Below are positions 16,861-25,730 of a DNA stretch of 64,000 bases, in pieces (within the stretch, counting starts at the first letter, position 1; the number at the start of each line of letters is the position of its first letter). The position numbers were made by a program, and so were the translations under genes. The DNA is from Sphingomonas sp. PP-CE-1G-424 (GTDB taxonomy: Bacteria > Pseudomonadota > Alphaproteobacteria > Sphingomonadales > Sphingomonadaceae): contig NZ_SLXW01000002.1 in NCBI RefSeq assembly GCF_004341085.1, positions 186,001 through 250,000 on the forward strand. The letters run 5' to 3'. The notes beneath the pieces were generated by a model. It was not told where the DNA came from, searched no databases, and was given only the letters and a program-made list of their open reading frames with translations.

Positions 16861-17601
16861 CTACCAGTCGCCCGCCGCCGCCATCCACAAGGCAACGGCC
16901 GCGCCTGCCGCGGTTTCCGCCCGGAGGATGCGCGGCCCCAGCCCGATCCCGACCGCATTCGGATGCGCGCGGATCGCCTCGCGTTCGTCTGCATCGAAGC
17001 CACCTTCGGGGCCGATCAGGAGTGCCGCCGGTCCCGGTCGCACGCGCATCGCTTCCAATGCCGGCACGCCGCCGGTCTCGTCGGCAAAGAACAGCGCGCG
17101 ATCCACGGGCCAATCCCGCAGCAACGCGGCAAGTTTGACCGGCTCGGCCACCTCGGGCAGCGCGGTGCGCCCGCATTGCTCCGCCGCCTCGATCATCTGC
17201 GTGCGCAGACGTTCGGTATTGGGCTTGTCGACGATCGTCCGCCGCGTGACCACCGGCACCAGCCGCGCGACGCCGAGCTCGCACGCCTTCTCCGCCATCC
17301 AGTCCACGCGGCCCTTCTTCAGCGGCGCGGCGCAGAGCCAAAGATCGGGCACGTCCTCGCGCGGTCGCAGCAATTCGGTCACGTCGAGCACCAGATCGCG
17401 CTTGCCAACGCTCGACGCGACGCCGAGCCATTCGCCGGTCCGATCATCGAACAGCTTCACCGGATCGCCGATCTTCATCCGCATCACCCCGACGAGATAA
17501 TGCGCTGCCGGCCCATCGACGTGAAGCGGACCGGACGCGAGCGGCGTATCGACGAAGAGGCGCGGCGTGGACTGCGGCGGCCAGGCTGGGGTTGCGGGCA
17601 T
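16861..17601 (-). CDS. rsmE: 16S rRNA (uracil-1498-N3)-methyltransferase RsmE
   Basis: RsmE methylates N3 of U1498 in helix 44 of 16S rRNA using S-adenosylmethionine. The 246-residue protein has an N-terminal PUA-like part (PRLFVDTPL to about residue 75) and the C-terminal SPOUT knot. Motifs are APLKKGRVDWMAEKACELGV, the AdoMet loop LLIGPEGGFDADE, and LGPRILRAETAAGAAV, which forms the trefoil. rsmE followed by gshA is a gene order I associate with sphingomonads. Its upstream gap to the small membrane gene is filled by a family E repeat. Confidence 0.95.
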   Translation of the reverse strand: MPATPAWPPQSTPRLFVDTPLASGPLHVDGPAAHYLVGVMRMKIGDPVKLFDDRTGEWLGVASSVGKRDLVLDVTELLRPREDVPDLWLCAAPLKKGRVDWMAEKACELGVARLVPVVTRRTIVDKPNTERLRTQMIEAAEQCGRTALPEVAEPVKLAALLRDWPVDRALFFADETGGVPALEAMRVRPGPAALLIGPEGGFDADEREAIRAHPNAVGIGLGPRILRAETAAGAAVALWMAAAGDW

Positions 17602-17618
17602 AACTCGCCTCTAGCAAA

Positions 17619-17809
17619 TCCTCCCCGGCACGGGGAGGGGGACCAGCAAAGCTGGTGGAGGGGGGATTCCACGCGAGAAGCGCTTGCGTTCAGCGTCTTC
17701 CACAAGGGTTGCGGCGCGTGCTTCGCCCTACGCCAGCGTTACGTTCGCGGCGATCCCCCTCCACCCTTCGCCAGAGGCGAACGGTCCCCCTCCCCGTGCC
17801 GGGGAGGAT
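17619..17809. repeat. Family E inverted-repeat element (long variant)
   Basis: TCCTCCCCGGCACGGGGAGG with GGGACCAGCAAAGCTGGTGG on the left is mirrored about 130 bp later by CCTCCCCGTGCCGGGGAGGA. The centre (about 100 bp) also contains CTTCGCCAGAGGCGAA. It is longer than the copies at 25874 and 33187. Confidence 0.82.
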
Positions 17810-17839
17810 TTGAGGACGCGCCTTTTCGAGAAGGGGCGT

Positions 17840-18001
17840 TCAGCGTTTCCGCCGCGCCCACATCTTCCGCGCCACCACCCACGCAACAACCAAAACCACC
17901 ACCCCGAGGATCAGCACCCCCGCGACCGCCCCCGCCACCCGGAAAATCCCCCAGAACAACGCCTCGACGAAGCGGCCGACCGCCACCGAAAGGCCGATCA
18001 T
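17840..18001 (-). CDS. Small single-helix membrane protein (53 aa)
   Basis: After an amphipathic N-terminal stretch (SVAVGRFVEALFWGIFRV), one strong membrane helix follows at about residues 20-43 (AVAGVLILGVVVLVVAWVVA), with a very basic end (RKMWARRKR) that should stay in the cytoplasm. I do not recognise it. Frame and composition look like a real small membrane gene, but there is no clear ribosome-binding site, and an in-frame ATG ten codons earlier is possible. It is divergent from ubiA, 79 bp away. Confidence 0.5.
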   Translation of the reverse strand: MIGLSVAVGRFVEALFWGIFRVAGAVAGVLILGVVVLVVAWVVARKMWARRKR

Positions 18002-18080
18002 GCGAGAGGGTCCGAACGCGTCACGCCCCACCGGTACCCGGCAAAGGCTTGCGCGCCAAACCCCGTCTTCCTACGCCCCC

Positions 18081-19025
18081 ATGATGCAGACCCAGCCGAG
18101 CCACGCGGAAATCGTCCCCGACAGCGAACACCGAGGGTTGGTCAGCCGCCTCCCGCCAACCCTCCGTGGCCTCGCGCTGCTAGCGCGGTTCGATCGCCCG
18201 ATCGGCTGGTGGCTGCTGTTCTGGCCCGGCGCCTGGGGCGTCGCACTCGCCGGTGGCGCGGTCGAGCGCTGGGACATGATCCTGTGGCTCCTCCTCGGCA
18301 GCATCGCGATGCGCGGCGCGGGGTGCGTCTTCAACGACATCATCGACCGCGACCTCGACGCAAAGGTCTCCCGCACCCGCGCCCGCCCCATCCCGAGCGG
18401 GCTCGTGTCGATCACGCTCGCCTGGGTCTGGCTCGTCGCGCTCTGCCTGATCGGGTTCGTCGTCCTGCTGCAACTCACCTTTTTCGCCGCGATCGTCGCG
18501 CTCGCCAGCCTCGCGCCGGTCGCCGCCTACCCGTTCATGAAGCGCATCACCTGGTGGCCGCAGGCGTGGCTCGGCATCGTCTTCTCCTGGGCGTTGCTGG
18601 TCGGCTGGAGCGATATCGCCGGGTCGCTCGATACGCCGATGTGGCTGCTCTATGCCGGCTCGATCGCGTGGGTGATCGGCTACGACACGATCTACGCGCT
18701 GCAGGACCGCGAGGACGATGCAATGATCGGCATCCGCTCGTCTGCCCTCCGGATGGGCAGCCACGTCAAGGCCGGCGTCGGCATCTTCTACGTCGCTGCT
18801 GTCGCGTTATGGGCCGCAGCGTTCTGGCAAGTCCGCCCCGACCCGCTCGCGATCGCCGCGCTCGTTCCCGTCGCGCTCCACCTCGCCTGGCAGGTAGTCA
18901 CGCTCAAACCCGACACGCACGAGGGCGCGGGCACCGCCGCACTCGCCCGCTTCCGCGCGAACCGTTTCGCCGGACTGCTGATGTTCCTCGCCTGCGTGGT
19001 TGTCGGCACGAGCCTGCATCCTTAA
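18081..19025 (+). CDS. ubiA: 4-hydroxybenzoate polyprenyltransferase UbiA
   Basis: UbiA attaches the polyprenyl tail to 4-hydroxybenzoate in ubiquinone synthesis, acting in the inner membrane. The 314-residue protein has about eight to nine helices. The first Asp-rich Mg-diphosphate motif is NDIIDRDLDAKVSRTRARP and the second is YDTIYALQDREDD; both are intact. RFDRPIGWWLLFWPGAWG is the typical entry to helix 1. Two adjacent ATGs (18081, 18084) are possible. It leads a tight plus-strand run with pmbA (9-bp gap) and the inositol-phosphatase gene, probably one transcript, although the three functions are not obviously linked. Confidence 0.95.
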   Translation: MMQTQPSHAEIVPDSEHRGLVSRLPPTLRGLALLARFDRPIGWWLLFWPGAWGVALAGGAVERWDMILWLLLGSIAMRGAGCVFNDIIDRDLDAKVSRTRARPIPSGLVSITLAWVWLVALCLIGFVVLLQLTFFAAIVALASLAPVAAYPFMKRITWWPQAWLGIVFSWALLVGWSDIAGSLDTPMWLLYAGSIAWVIGYDTIYALQDREDDAMIGIRSSALRMGSHVKAGVGIFYVAAVALWAAAFWQVRPDPLAIAALVPVALHLAWQVVTLKPDTHEGAGTAALARFRANRFAGLLMFLACVVVGTSLHP

Positions 19026-19034
19026 GTCGCTGAT

Positions 19035-20381
19035 ATGCTGACCCCAGACCAAGCCCGCGACCGCGCCCACGACATCGTCCAGCGCGCGAGGGCGGCGGGC
19101 GCCGACGCCGCCGACGCGGTCTTCGCCGCCGATGCCGCGCTCGACGTGTCGATCCGCCTCGGCAAGCTCGAGGATATCGGCCGCTCCGAGAGCGAGGATC
19201 TCGGCCTGCGCGTGTTCGTAGGCCAGCGCTCCGCCAGCGTCTCCACCTCCGACCTGTCGACCGCCGCGATGGACGCGCTCGTTGAACGCGCGGTCGCGAT
19301 GGCGCGCGAGGCCCCTGAAGACCCCTGGGCAGGTCTGGCACCCGCCGAACGCCTGCTCCACGGCATCACGCCGATGCTAGGCTTAGACGACGGGGGCGAA
19401 GCCAGCCCCGAGCAACTTCGCGACGCCGCGCTCGAAGCCGAGGACGCCGCCCGCGCCGTCCCCGGCGTCTCGAACAGCGAAGGCGGCGGCGCCAGCGCCT
19501 CGCGCAGCGTCTGGGCATTGGCCACCAGCCACGGATTCGCCGGAGCCTATGCCGCGACCGGCTACGGCGTGTCGGCCAGCGTGCTTGCGGGTGAAGGCGG
19601 CGGCATGCAGCGCGACTACGCGCACAGCAGTGCCCGCCTCCGCGCGCATCTCGAATCGCCCGAAGCGATCGGCCGCCGCGCCGGCGAACAGGCGGTCGCG
19701 CGGCTCAACCCCGGCCGCCTCGTCAGCGGCCCCACGACGATCGTCTACGACCGCCGCGTCGGCGGATCGCTGGTCGGCCACATGCTCGGCGCGATCTCGG
19801 GCCAGGCGATCACGCGGAAGACCAGCTTCCTGCTCGATTCGCTCGGCAGCCAGGTGTTTGCGCACGGCATCACCATCCGCGACGATCCGCACCGCCCGCA
19901 CGGCCTGCGCTCGCGCCCGTTCGACGGCGAAGGCCTGCCCGTCTCGCCGAGCGACATCATCGAGGACGGCATGCTCGAACGCTGGCTGCTCGATTCCGCC
20001 TCGGCGCGTCAGCTCGGCCTCGAACCCACCGGCCATGCCGCGCGCGGTGTCGGCGGCGGGCCCGGCGTTTCCACCAGCAACGTGTTCATGGAGCCGGGCC
20101 ACGTACCCCTCGAAACGCTGATCGCCGAAATCGAGTCGGGCGTCTATGTCACCGAACTGATGGGCGGCGGCGCGAACGGCGTGACCGGCGATTACAGCCG
20201 TGGCGCGGCTGGCTTCCGCATCGAGAACGGCCAGATCACCACGCCGGTTGCCGAGTTCACGATCGCCGGCAACGTCAAGGACATGTTCCTCGCGATGACC
20301 CCCGCCAACGACCTCGAATTCCGCTACGGCGTCAACGTGCCGACGCTGCGCGTGGAGGGCATGACGGTGGCGAGTGGCTGA
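19035..20381 (+). CDS. pmbA: Metalloprotease subunit PmbA/TldE
   Basis: PmbA (TldE) pairs with TldD to form a protease that matures some microcins and degrades unfolded peptides; TldE lacks the zinc motif and works as the partner subunit. The 448-residue length fits. Visible family stretches are DLGLRVFVGQRSASVSTSDL near the N-terminus, GPTTIVYDRRVGGSLVGHML, NVFMEPGHVPLETLIAEIES, and the C-terminal TPVAEFTIAGNVKDMFLAMTPANDLEFRYG. No HExxxH is present, as expected for TldE. The stop overlaps the start region of the next gene by eight bases. tldD is not in the window. Confidence 0.94.
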   Translation: MLTPDQARDRAHDIVQRARAAGADAADAVFAADAALDVSIRLGKLEDIGRSESEDLGLRVFVGQRSASVSTSDLSTAAMDALVERAVAMAREAPEDPWAGLAPAERLLHGITPMLGLDDGGEASPEQLRDAALEAEDAARAVPGVSNSEGGGASASRSVWALATSHGFAGAYAATGYGVSASVLAGEGGGMQRDYAHSSARLRAHLESPEAIGRRAGEQAVARLNPGRLVSGPTTIVYDRRVGGSLVGHMLGAISGQAITRKTSFLLDSLGSQVFAHGITIRDDPHRPHGLRSRPFDGEGLPVSPSDIIEDGMLERWLLDSASARQLGLEPTGHAARGVGGGPGVSTSNVFMEPGHVPLETLIAEIESGVYVTELMGGGANGVTGDYSRGAAGFRIENGQITTPVAEFTIAGNVKDMFLAMTPANDLEFRYGVNVPTLRVEGMTVASG

Positions 20382-21189
20382 GCGGCGGCGCGGGCCGGAA
20401 CGATCTCCGGCATGGCTGCGAGCTATGGCGGACGCGGTCGCTAAGATCGCCGCGGAGGCTGGCGCGATGGCGCTCGACCGCTTCGACACCGACTTCCGGC
20501 GCTGGGAAAAGACCCCCGGCAGTCCGGTCTGCGAGCTCGACATCGCGATCGACCGCATGCTCAAGGCGCGGCTGTCGACCCTTCTCCCGGAAGCCGGCTG
20601 GCTGTCCGAGGAAACCGCCGACAACGCCGACCGCCTCGCCCACGACCTGCTATGGGTGGTCGACCCGATCGACGGCACGCGAGACTATATCCGCGCCCGT
20701 CCCGGCTGGTGCGTCTCGGTCGCCTTGGTCGACCGCGGCCGCCCGGTAATCGGTATTCTAGAAGCGACGTCGCGCGACGAACGCTGGCATGCCGTGGCCG
20801 GGCAGGGCGCCACCCGCAACGGCATCCCGCTTCAGGCCGGTGATCGCACTCAATTCCCCGGCAGCCGTACCCCTGTCGACGCGCTCCCCAAGGCCGATCG
20901 CGACCTCGTGATGGTCCACAAACCTAATTCGATCGCGCTCCGCATAGCGATGGTTGCCGCCGACGAAGCCGACCTCGTCGCGACGTTGCGCTGGGGCAAC
21001 GAATGGGACATCGCCGCCGCGGTCCTCGTTGCGAGCGAAGCCGGGGCGACGGTCAGCGATGCGTTGGGCGCGCCGCTCGTCTTCAACAAACCGCGCCCGC
21101 AGGCGTTCGGCATATTGACGAGCGTGGCGGGTATCCACGCCGCGGCCGTAGAACGGCTGTCTGATCGCGCTCGCGTACAGTTGCAGTAG
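20374..21189 (+). CDS. Inositol-monophosphatase-family phosphatase (CysQ-like)
   Basis: Members hydrolyse small phosphorylated metabolites with two or three Mg ions; the CysQ branch converts 3'-phosphoadenosine 5'-phosphate to AMP. The 271-residue protein has all metal motifs: SEETAD, DPIDGTRDY and WDIAAAVLVASEAGA. VCELDIAIDRMLKARL replaces the usual TxAD with E-L-D. Motif spacing leans to CysQ/3'(2'),5'-bisphosphate nucleotidase, but myo-inositol-1-phosphatase is not excluded. The chosen GTG overlaps the pmbA stop by eight bases; an in-frame ATG at 20425 is the alternative. The overlap suggests co-translation with pmbA. Confidence 0.88.
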   Translation: MAERRRGPERSPAWLRAMADAVAKIAAEAGAMALDRFDTDFRRWEKTPGSPVCELDIAIDRMLKARLSTLLPEAGWLSEETADNADRLAHDLLWVVDPIDGTRDYIRARPGWCVSVALVDRGRPVIGILEATSRDERWHAVAGQGATRNGIPLQAGDRTQFPGSRTPVDALPKADRDLVMVHKPNSIALRIAMVAADEADLVATLRWGNEWDIAAAVLVASEAGATVSDALGAPLVFNKPRPQAFGILTSVAGIHAAAVERLSDRARVQLQ

Positions 21190-21344
21190 AGACTGCTTGG
21201 GCCCCCACGCTGGCTGACGGACAAGGTTCAAAATCGGCCCAATGTCGTTACCGCGAATGGACCGCCGGTTGACGCCACGTCGATGTATGCGTCTTATCCT
21301 GTGTTGTGGTCCTCTGATAACCGGAGCGGCGGCGGAGAGAAGAT

Positions 21345-22217
21345 ATGTCCTTGTCCGTGTCGATCGCGATTCTGCTCCAGGCGATAGCGCTTCAAGCTGC
21401 GACCGAACCGGCTCCGGTCAAGCCGGACATCGTCGTTGAGGCGCGCAATGAGGCGGTCATCCGCGATTTCGTCAAGCGTCTGGCGGATCCCATGCCGACT
21501 CACCAGTTGCCACGGTGGGATCGGCAAATCTGTACGGGGGTCATCGGCCTCGATGCCGCGCAGGCGCAGATGATGAATGACCGGATCGCGCAGGTCGCCA
21601 ATTCGGTCCATCTTCGAAGTGGCAAGCCAGGGTGCTCGCCCACGATCCTGATCGTGGTGTCTCCGCAGGCCGATGCGGTCGCCAAAAGCGTGGCCGACAA
21701 ATATCCGATCACCCTGCGCAGGGAGGGATCGGCGCGTCTCGACCGTTTCCGTCAGCCAAAGCAGCCGGTCCGGTGGATCGGCACGACATACGAGGGTGCG
21801 GCGACAAATGCGTCGTCGGCGTTGAATGGATATTTCAAGGATGGGGCGATGCCATCCGCTGCTTCATCGGGTTTTACAGGCAGCGCGACACGGATCAACG
21901 AGATCACGCGCGGTATCGTGTCGTCCATGCTGGTGATTGTCGATCCTGCGCAGATAGGATCGGTCAAGCTGGATGCCCTGTCCGACTATGTGGCAATGGT
22001 GGCGCTCGCCCGACCGGGGCTCGGACATCCCGCGCCGACGACATCGATCCTGTCGCTGTTCGCAGACGCGATCGTAGCGCCGACGAGCATCACGCGTTTC
22101 GATCAGGACTATCTAAGCGGTCTATACACGACATCGCCCAATCATGACGCATTGTGGCAGGCATCGAGTATCGCGAGGAGCATGAAAACGACGAAAAAAC
22201 GGGATGAACCGAAATAG
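21345..22217 (+). CDS. Exported protein of unknown function (290 aa)
   Basis: I do not recognise this protein. It begins with a short Sec signal peptide (MSLSVSIAILLQAIALQAA). The conserved-looking core reads LPRWDRQICTGVIGLDAAQA, then a pair CS in GKPGCSPTILIVVSP, so two cysteines could form a disulfide in the periplasm. A middle segment SGSATRINEITRGIVSSMLVIVDPA and LSDYVAMVALARPG follow, then a Lys-rich end. GGAGAGA precedes the ATG, and a TTGACG about 75 bp upstream may be part of a promoter. By eye the gene and its flanks are less GC-rich than the neighbours, with more ATA, AAA and TTT codons, which may mean recent acquisition. Confidence 0.75.
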   Translation: MSLSVSIAILLQAIALQAATEPAPVKPDIVVEARNEAVIRDFVKRLADPMPTHQLPRWDRQICTGVIGLDAAQAQMMNDRIAQVANSVHLRSGKPGCSPTILIVVSPQADAVAKSVADKYPITLRREGSARLDRFRQPKQPVRWIGTTYEGAATNASSALNGYFKDGAMPSAASSGFTGSATRINEITRGIVSSMLVIVDPAQIGSVKLDALSDYVAMVALARPGLGHPAPTTSILSLFADAIVAPTSITRFDQDYLSGLYTTSPNHDALWQASSIARSMKTTKKRDEPK

Positions 22218-22335
22218 CCTGCGCTGATGAGGCGATTAGCTTGCTGGGCATTCGCCCCTGCACGCGAACTTCAAGAATCAGCCTCATGTTGCAGGCTCGG
22301 TCTGCCCGACCACGCGGTTTCCTCTCCGTTCGAAA

Positions 22336-22515
22336 TCATGTCGGCGACCCAGGCACGCGCTTGCCCTTTGTCCTGCTGGAGAGGTGAAAGTGCGGGCACC
22401 GATCGCAGCGATAGGCCCTCAGCGGTACGCGTCCGGTCTGCGCCACGACGAGCGCATCGGCTTCGGAGACGAAGCGCGCCTTGCGGCGGCAGACGCTGAG
22501 GCGGGTGCGCTTCAC
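22336..22515 (-). CDS. Small zinc-ribbon-like protein (59 aa, GTG start)
   Basis: This gene is easy to overlook because it is short and starts with GTG. The frame translates as VKRTRLSVCRRKARFVSEAD, continues through an Ala/Val segment, and ends with RAYRCDRCPHFHLSSRTKG. CDRC plus nearby histidines, with an upstream cysteine, suggest a small metal-binding knuckle like those of conserved sphingomonad mini-proteins. GAGG lies four bases before the GTG, and the gene begins only 4 bp after the XpaC-like gene stops on the same strand, which makes it the third member of the telA operon. No membrane helix is seen. The function is unknown. Confidence 0.72.
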   Translation of the reverse strand: MKRTRLSVCRRKARFVSEADALVVAQTGRVPLRAYRCDRCPHFHLSSRTKGKRVPGSPT

Positions 22516-22519
22516 CGCC

Positions 22520-23227
22520 TCAATCCTTGTACTTCATCTCCAGGAAGCGACCGCGGGTGGAGAGGTTGTCGAGGTCGCTCTGCGCGAGGCGCGCGGTCAT
22601 CTCGCCGATTTCCTGTTCGATCAGCTTCAGCCCGTCGACCAGTTCGGCGTCGGGTGAGCGGCCGTTGCGCGGCGTCGTGCGGAGCGACGCCGGGACCTTC
22701 TCGTAATCCTTGACGAAGGCGGGGAGCTGTTCACCGATCAGTTTCCGCACGTCGACCGCTTCCTGCGTGTTCGCGTCGAGCGTCGCGAGCTGCGGCGTCA
22801 GCGTTTCGAGGCGCAGGCCGATCCGGTCGACCAGCGTCATCGCGGGTGCGGGGAGGGCGGGGCGCTGTGCTTCGAGCCAGCGTTCGGTCTGCGCGGGGAG
22901 GGCACGGATGTCGACTGCCGCGAGCCGCTCGGGCGTAGGCGCGCGTTCCGCTGGCCAAACCGCGAACAGTACCGTGGCGGCGACCAGCAGCGCCATCACC
23001 AGCATCGCGCCACCGATCCCGAGCGGCATGATCCAGCCGATCACCATCGCCGCGATCAGGATGGCGACGTCGGCGACCGCGATCCGGGTCAGTCGCTTGC
23101 CGATCGCCTGAGTCTGCCTTGCCCGCCCCCGCGATGGCGAGCGTGCGATGACGGTGCCCGTCCGGTCGTCGGAAATGCGCGACCATGAGGCGCGGGCGTT
23201 GGCGATGGCGTCGTCGACTTCGCTCAC
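22520..23227 (-). CDS. XpaC-like membrane protein of the telA operon
   Basis: The 235-residue protein has two adjacent membrane helices (about residues 48-68 and 72-92, AVADVAILIAAMVIGWIMPL and GGAMLVMALLVAATVLFAVW). A cytoplasmic C-terminal helical domain ends in IEQEIGEMTARLAQSDLDNL and LEMKYKD. This layout matches the XpaC family (5-bromo-4-chloroindolyl phosphate hydrolysis family), whose biochemical role is unclear and which usually sits beside telA. It lies 5 bp after telA on the same strand. The assignment rests partly on that context. It contains no obvious catalytic residues. Confidence 0.78.
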   Translation of the reverse strand: MSEVDDAIANARASWSRISDDRTGTVIARSPSRGRARQTQAIGKRLTRIAVADVAILIAAMVIGWIMPLGIGGAMLVMALLVAATVLFAVWPAERAPTPERLAAVDIRALPAQTERWLEAQRPALPAPAMTLVDRIGLRLETLTPQLATLDANTQEAVDVRKLIGEQLPAFVKDYEKVPASLRTTPRNGRSPDAELVDGLKLIEQEIGEMTARLAQSDLDNLSTRGRFLEMKYKD

Positions 23228-23232
23228 GAGGG

Positions 23233-24444
23233 TTACATCGCCTCCAGCTTGAACGGGCTGGCGGAAGGTCCGCCCAACTGCCCCTGCGTCGCGCCTTCGG
23301 CACGCGCGATATACCCGCGCGATTTATCGACCTCGTTCGACAACGCGCCGACGGTGACCTTCATCGAATCGAGCGCCTTCAGCTTGAATACGTCGATCGC
23401 GTCCATCGTGTCGTAGATATTCTGGAACGCGCGCTGCAGCGTTTCCAGCGGGATCGTCGCCGACGCGGCCTGTTCGTGGATCTGCGCGGTCTGCGATTTC
23501 AGCAGCTTGCCGGTCGAATCGATGATGTTCGCGGTGGTCGTGTTGAGCGCGGTGATCTGCTCCAGCACCAGCTTCTGGTTGGTCAGCGCCTGTGCCACCG
23601 TCACCGCGGTGCGCAGCGCGGAGACGGTCGTGGTCGAGGCGCGATCGACGCCCTTCACCAGCTCGACATTGTTCTTCTTGACCAGATCGAGCGCGAGATA
23701 GCCCTGCACGGTCACCGCCATCTGCGTCAGCAGGTCCTGCGTACGCTGGCGCGTGTAGAACAGCGCGGTTTCGCGGATTGCCTTCGCCTTGGCGGGATCG
23801 CTGTGGTCGAGGTCGTTCGCGACGTCCTCCAGCTTGGCGTCCATCGTCTTCGACAGATGGATCATCTGCTCGAGCCGGCCCATCGCCGCCCACAGGTTCG
23901 CGCGCTCGGTATCGATCGCGGCATTGTCCATCAGCAACTCGTCCTTGCCCGAGCCGAGGCTCTTCAAGATCTGCGCGATGTGCGTCTGCGACGACTTATA
24001 GCCGTCGAAATAATTGCGCATCTTGCCACCGAACGGGATGATCCCGAACAGCTTCTGCGGCGCGGTGAGGTTGCCCTTCTTGCCGGGATCGAGATCCTCG
24101 ACGACGCGGCGAAGCTCGGCGAGGTCCTTGCCGACGCCGGTCTCCTGATCCATCGCCTTGACCGGGCGATCGAGGAAGCGGTTCGACTGGCCGGCGGCGT
24201 CGCGGATTTCCTTCGCGCCCATCGCGGTGATCGCATCGACTCGCTTGCCGAATTCGGGGGAGTTCACGTCCTGCGCGACGAGATCGGTGACGAAGCCCGA
24301 GACGCGTTCCTCGAGCTGCGACTTCACGCCGGCATCGACCGGGACGAGGCCAGACGCCTTGGCGGCGGCGACGGTCGGCACCGGATCGGGCGGGGTCAGC
24401 ACCAGGCCCGGCTCTTCCGTCAGCGTGTTCGGGGTCGTCGCCAT
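23233..24444 (-). CDS. telA: TelA-family toxic anion resistance protein
   Basis: TelA-family proteins are cytoplasmic, mostly helical, and were first linked to tellurite resistance; their biochemistry is unknown. The 403-residue product has the family pattern: DLAELRRVVEDLDPGKKGNL, KLFGIIPFGGKMRNYFDGYK, a long run of helices (TVSALRTAVTVAQALTNQKL), and a variable end. Strong coiled-coil potential runs from about residue 130 to 380. The ATG at 24444 has GGAG upstream; a longer in-frame extension passes through the promoter region. It leads an operon with the XpaC-like and zinc-ribbon genes and is divergent from the alcohol-dehydrogenase-like gene. Confidence 0.9.
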   Translation of the reverse strand: MATTPNTLTEEPGLVLTPPDPVPTVAAAKASGLVPVDAGVKSQLEERVSGFVTDLVAQDVNSPEFGKRVDAITAMGAKEIRDAAGQSNRFLDRPVKAMDQETGVGKDLAELRRVVEDLDPGKKGNLTAPQKLFGIIPFGGKMRNYFDGYKSSQTHIAQILKSLGSGKDELLMDNAAIDTERANLWAAMGRLEQMIHLSKTMDAKLEDVANDLDHSDPAKAKAIRETALFYTRQRTQDLLTQMAVTVQGYLALDLVKKNNVELVKGVDRASTTTVSALRTAVTVAQALTNQKLVLEQITALNTTTANIIDSTGKLLKSQTAQIHEQAASATIPLETLQRAFQNIYDTMDAIDVFKLKALDSMKVTVGALSNEVDKSRGYIARAEGATQGQLGGPSASPFKLEAM

Positions 24445-24596
24445 GCTCGTGTCTCCGTTCGGTGGGGCATGGTGGCTGCAACCCGCCCCGCGTTCAAGTG
24501 GCGTATATAGATAATACACTCAGGCTTGCCAACTGCTCTCCTTGAAACCGGGCGCGGGCGTGGACAGGTTGTCGGCGACATCACAGGAGTTCCAGC

Positions 24597-25610
24597 ATGC
24601 GCGCCATCGGCTATACCAAGTCGCTCCCGATCGACGATCCGCAGTCGCTCGTCGATCTTGATCTCCCCAAGCCCGAAGCGGCGGGTCGCGACCTGCTGGT
24701 CGAGGTGAAGGCGGTGTCGGTCAACCCGGTCGACACCAAGATCCGCCAGCGTCGCGAAGATCCCGACGGCAAGCCGCAGGTGCTGGGCTGGGACGCATCG
24801 GGCGTCGTCGTCGCGATCGGTCCGGACGTGACCGGGTTCAAGGTCGGCGACGACGTGTTCTACGCAGGCGCGATCGACCGGCCCGGCACCAACTCGGAGT
24901 ATCACCTCGTCGACGAGCGCATCGTCGGGCACAAGCCGGCATCGCTCGACTGGGCGCAGGCCGCGGCGCTACCGCTGACCTCGGTCACCGCGTGGGAGAC
25001 GCTGTTCGACCGGCTCGACGTGCGCAAACCCGTCCCCGGTGCGGCGAACGCGATCCTGATCATCGGCGGGGCAGGCGGGGTCGGCTCGATCACGATCCAG
25101 CTCGCGCGGCAGCTCACCGACCTGACCGTGATCGCCACCGCGTCGCGCGACGAGACGCGGGGCTGGGTCGAGGAGCTCGGCGCGCATCACGTGATCGATC
25201 ATCGCAAGCCGCTCGCCGCGCAGGTCGAGGCGCTCGGGCTCGGCGCGCCGGGGTTCGTGTTCTCGACGACGCATACCGACGAGCACATCGCCGAGATCGG
25301 CGAGCTGCTGGCGCCGCAGGGCCGGTTGGCGCTGATCGACGATCCGAAGACGCTCGACATCGTGCCGCTCAAGCAGAAGTCGATCTCGGTGCACTGGGAG
25401 CTGATGTACACGCGCGCGCTGTTCCAGACCGCGGACATGGGCGAGCAGGGCAAGTTGCTCGACGAGGTCGCGCGGCTGGTGGATGCGGGGACGATCCGGA
25501 CGACGCTCGCGGAGAATTTCGGGAAGATCGATGCGGGGAATTTGCGCAAGGCGCATGAGCGGATCGAGAGCCATACGGCGAAGGGGAAGATCGTGCTGGA
25601 AGGGTTCTAA
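24597..25610 (+). CDS. Zinc-free MDR-family alcohol dehydrogenase / quinone oxidoreductase
   Basis: This 337-residue member of the medium-chain dehydrogenase/reductase superfamily should use NADPH. It opens with MRAIGYTKSLPIDDPQSLVD and has the substrate-domain VSVNPVDTKIRQ. The cofactor loop is IIGGAGGVGSITIQLARQ (about residues 153-170). The catalytic-zinc cysteine and histidine of true alcohol dehydrogenases are absent, as in quinone oxidoreductases and the ZADH subgroup. The closing EKAHERIES/KGKIVLEGF pattern fits that subgroup. GGAG lies nine bases before the ATG. It is a single gene, probably for detoxifying enones or quinones, though the substrate is not readable. Confidence 0.9.
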   Translation: MRAIGYTKSLPIDDPQSLVDLDLPKPEAAGRDLLVEVKAVSVNPVDTKIRQRREDPDGKPQVLGWDASGVVVAIGPDVTGFKVGDDVFYAGAIDRPGTNSEYHLVDERIVGHKPASLDWAQAAALPLTSVTAWETLFDRLDVRKPVPGAANAILIIGGAGGVGSITIQLARQLTDLTVIATASRDETRGWVEELGAHHVIDHRKPLAAQVEALGLGAPGFVFSTTHTDEHIAEIGELLAPQGRLALIDDPKTLDIVPLKQKSISVHWELMYTRALFQTADMGEQGKLLDEVARLVDAGTIRTTLAENFGKIDAGNLRKAHERIESHTAKGKIVLEGF

Positions 25611-25619
25611 TACCACCCA

Positions 25620-25715
25620 CGTCATCCCCGCACAGGCGGGGATCCATACTGGCAGGCCTCGAGATAAAGTTGCCAGCCTCCTGAGAATATAGATCCCCGC
25701 CTCCGCGGGGATGAC
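25620..25715. repeat. Family C inverted-repeat element
   Basis: CGTCATCCCCGCACAGGCGG and CCGCCTCCGCGGGGATGAC flank ATCCATACTGGC and a less conserved centre. It is the first of three elements packed into the 434-bp gap before the peptidase gene. Confidence 0.9.
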
Positions 25716-25730
25716 TTGCAAGGGTGTGCA

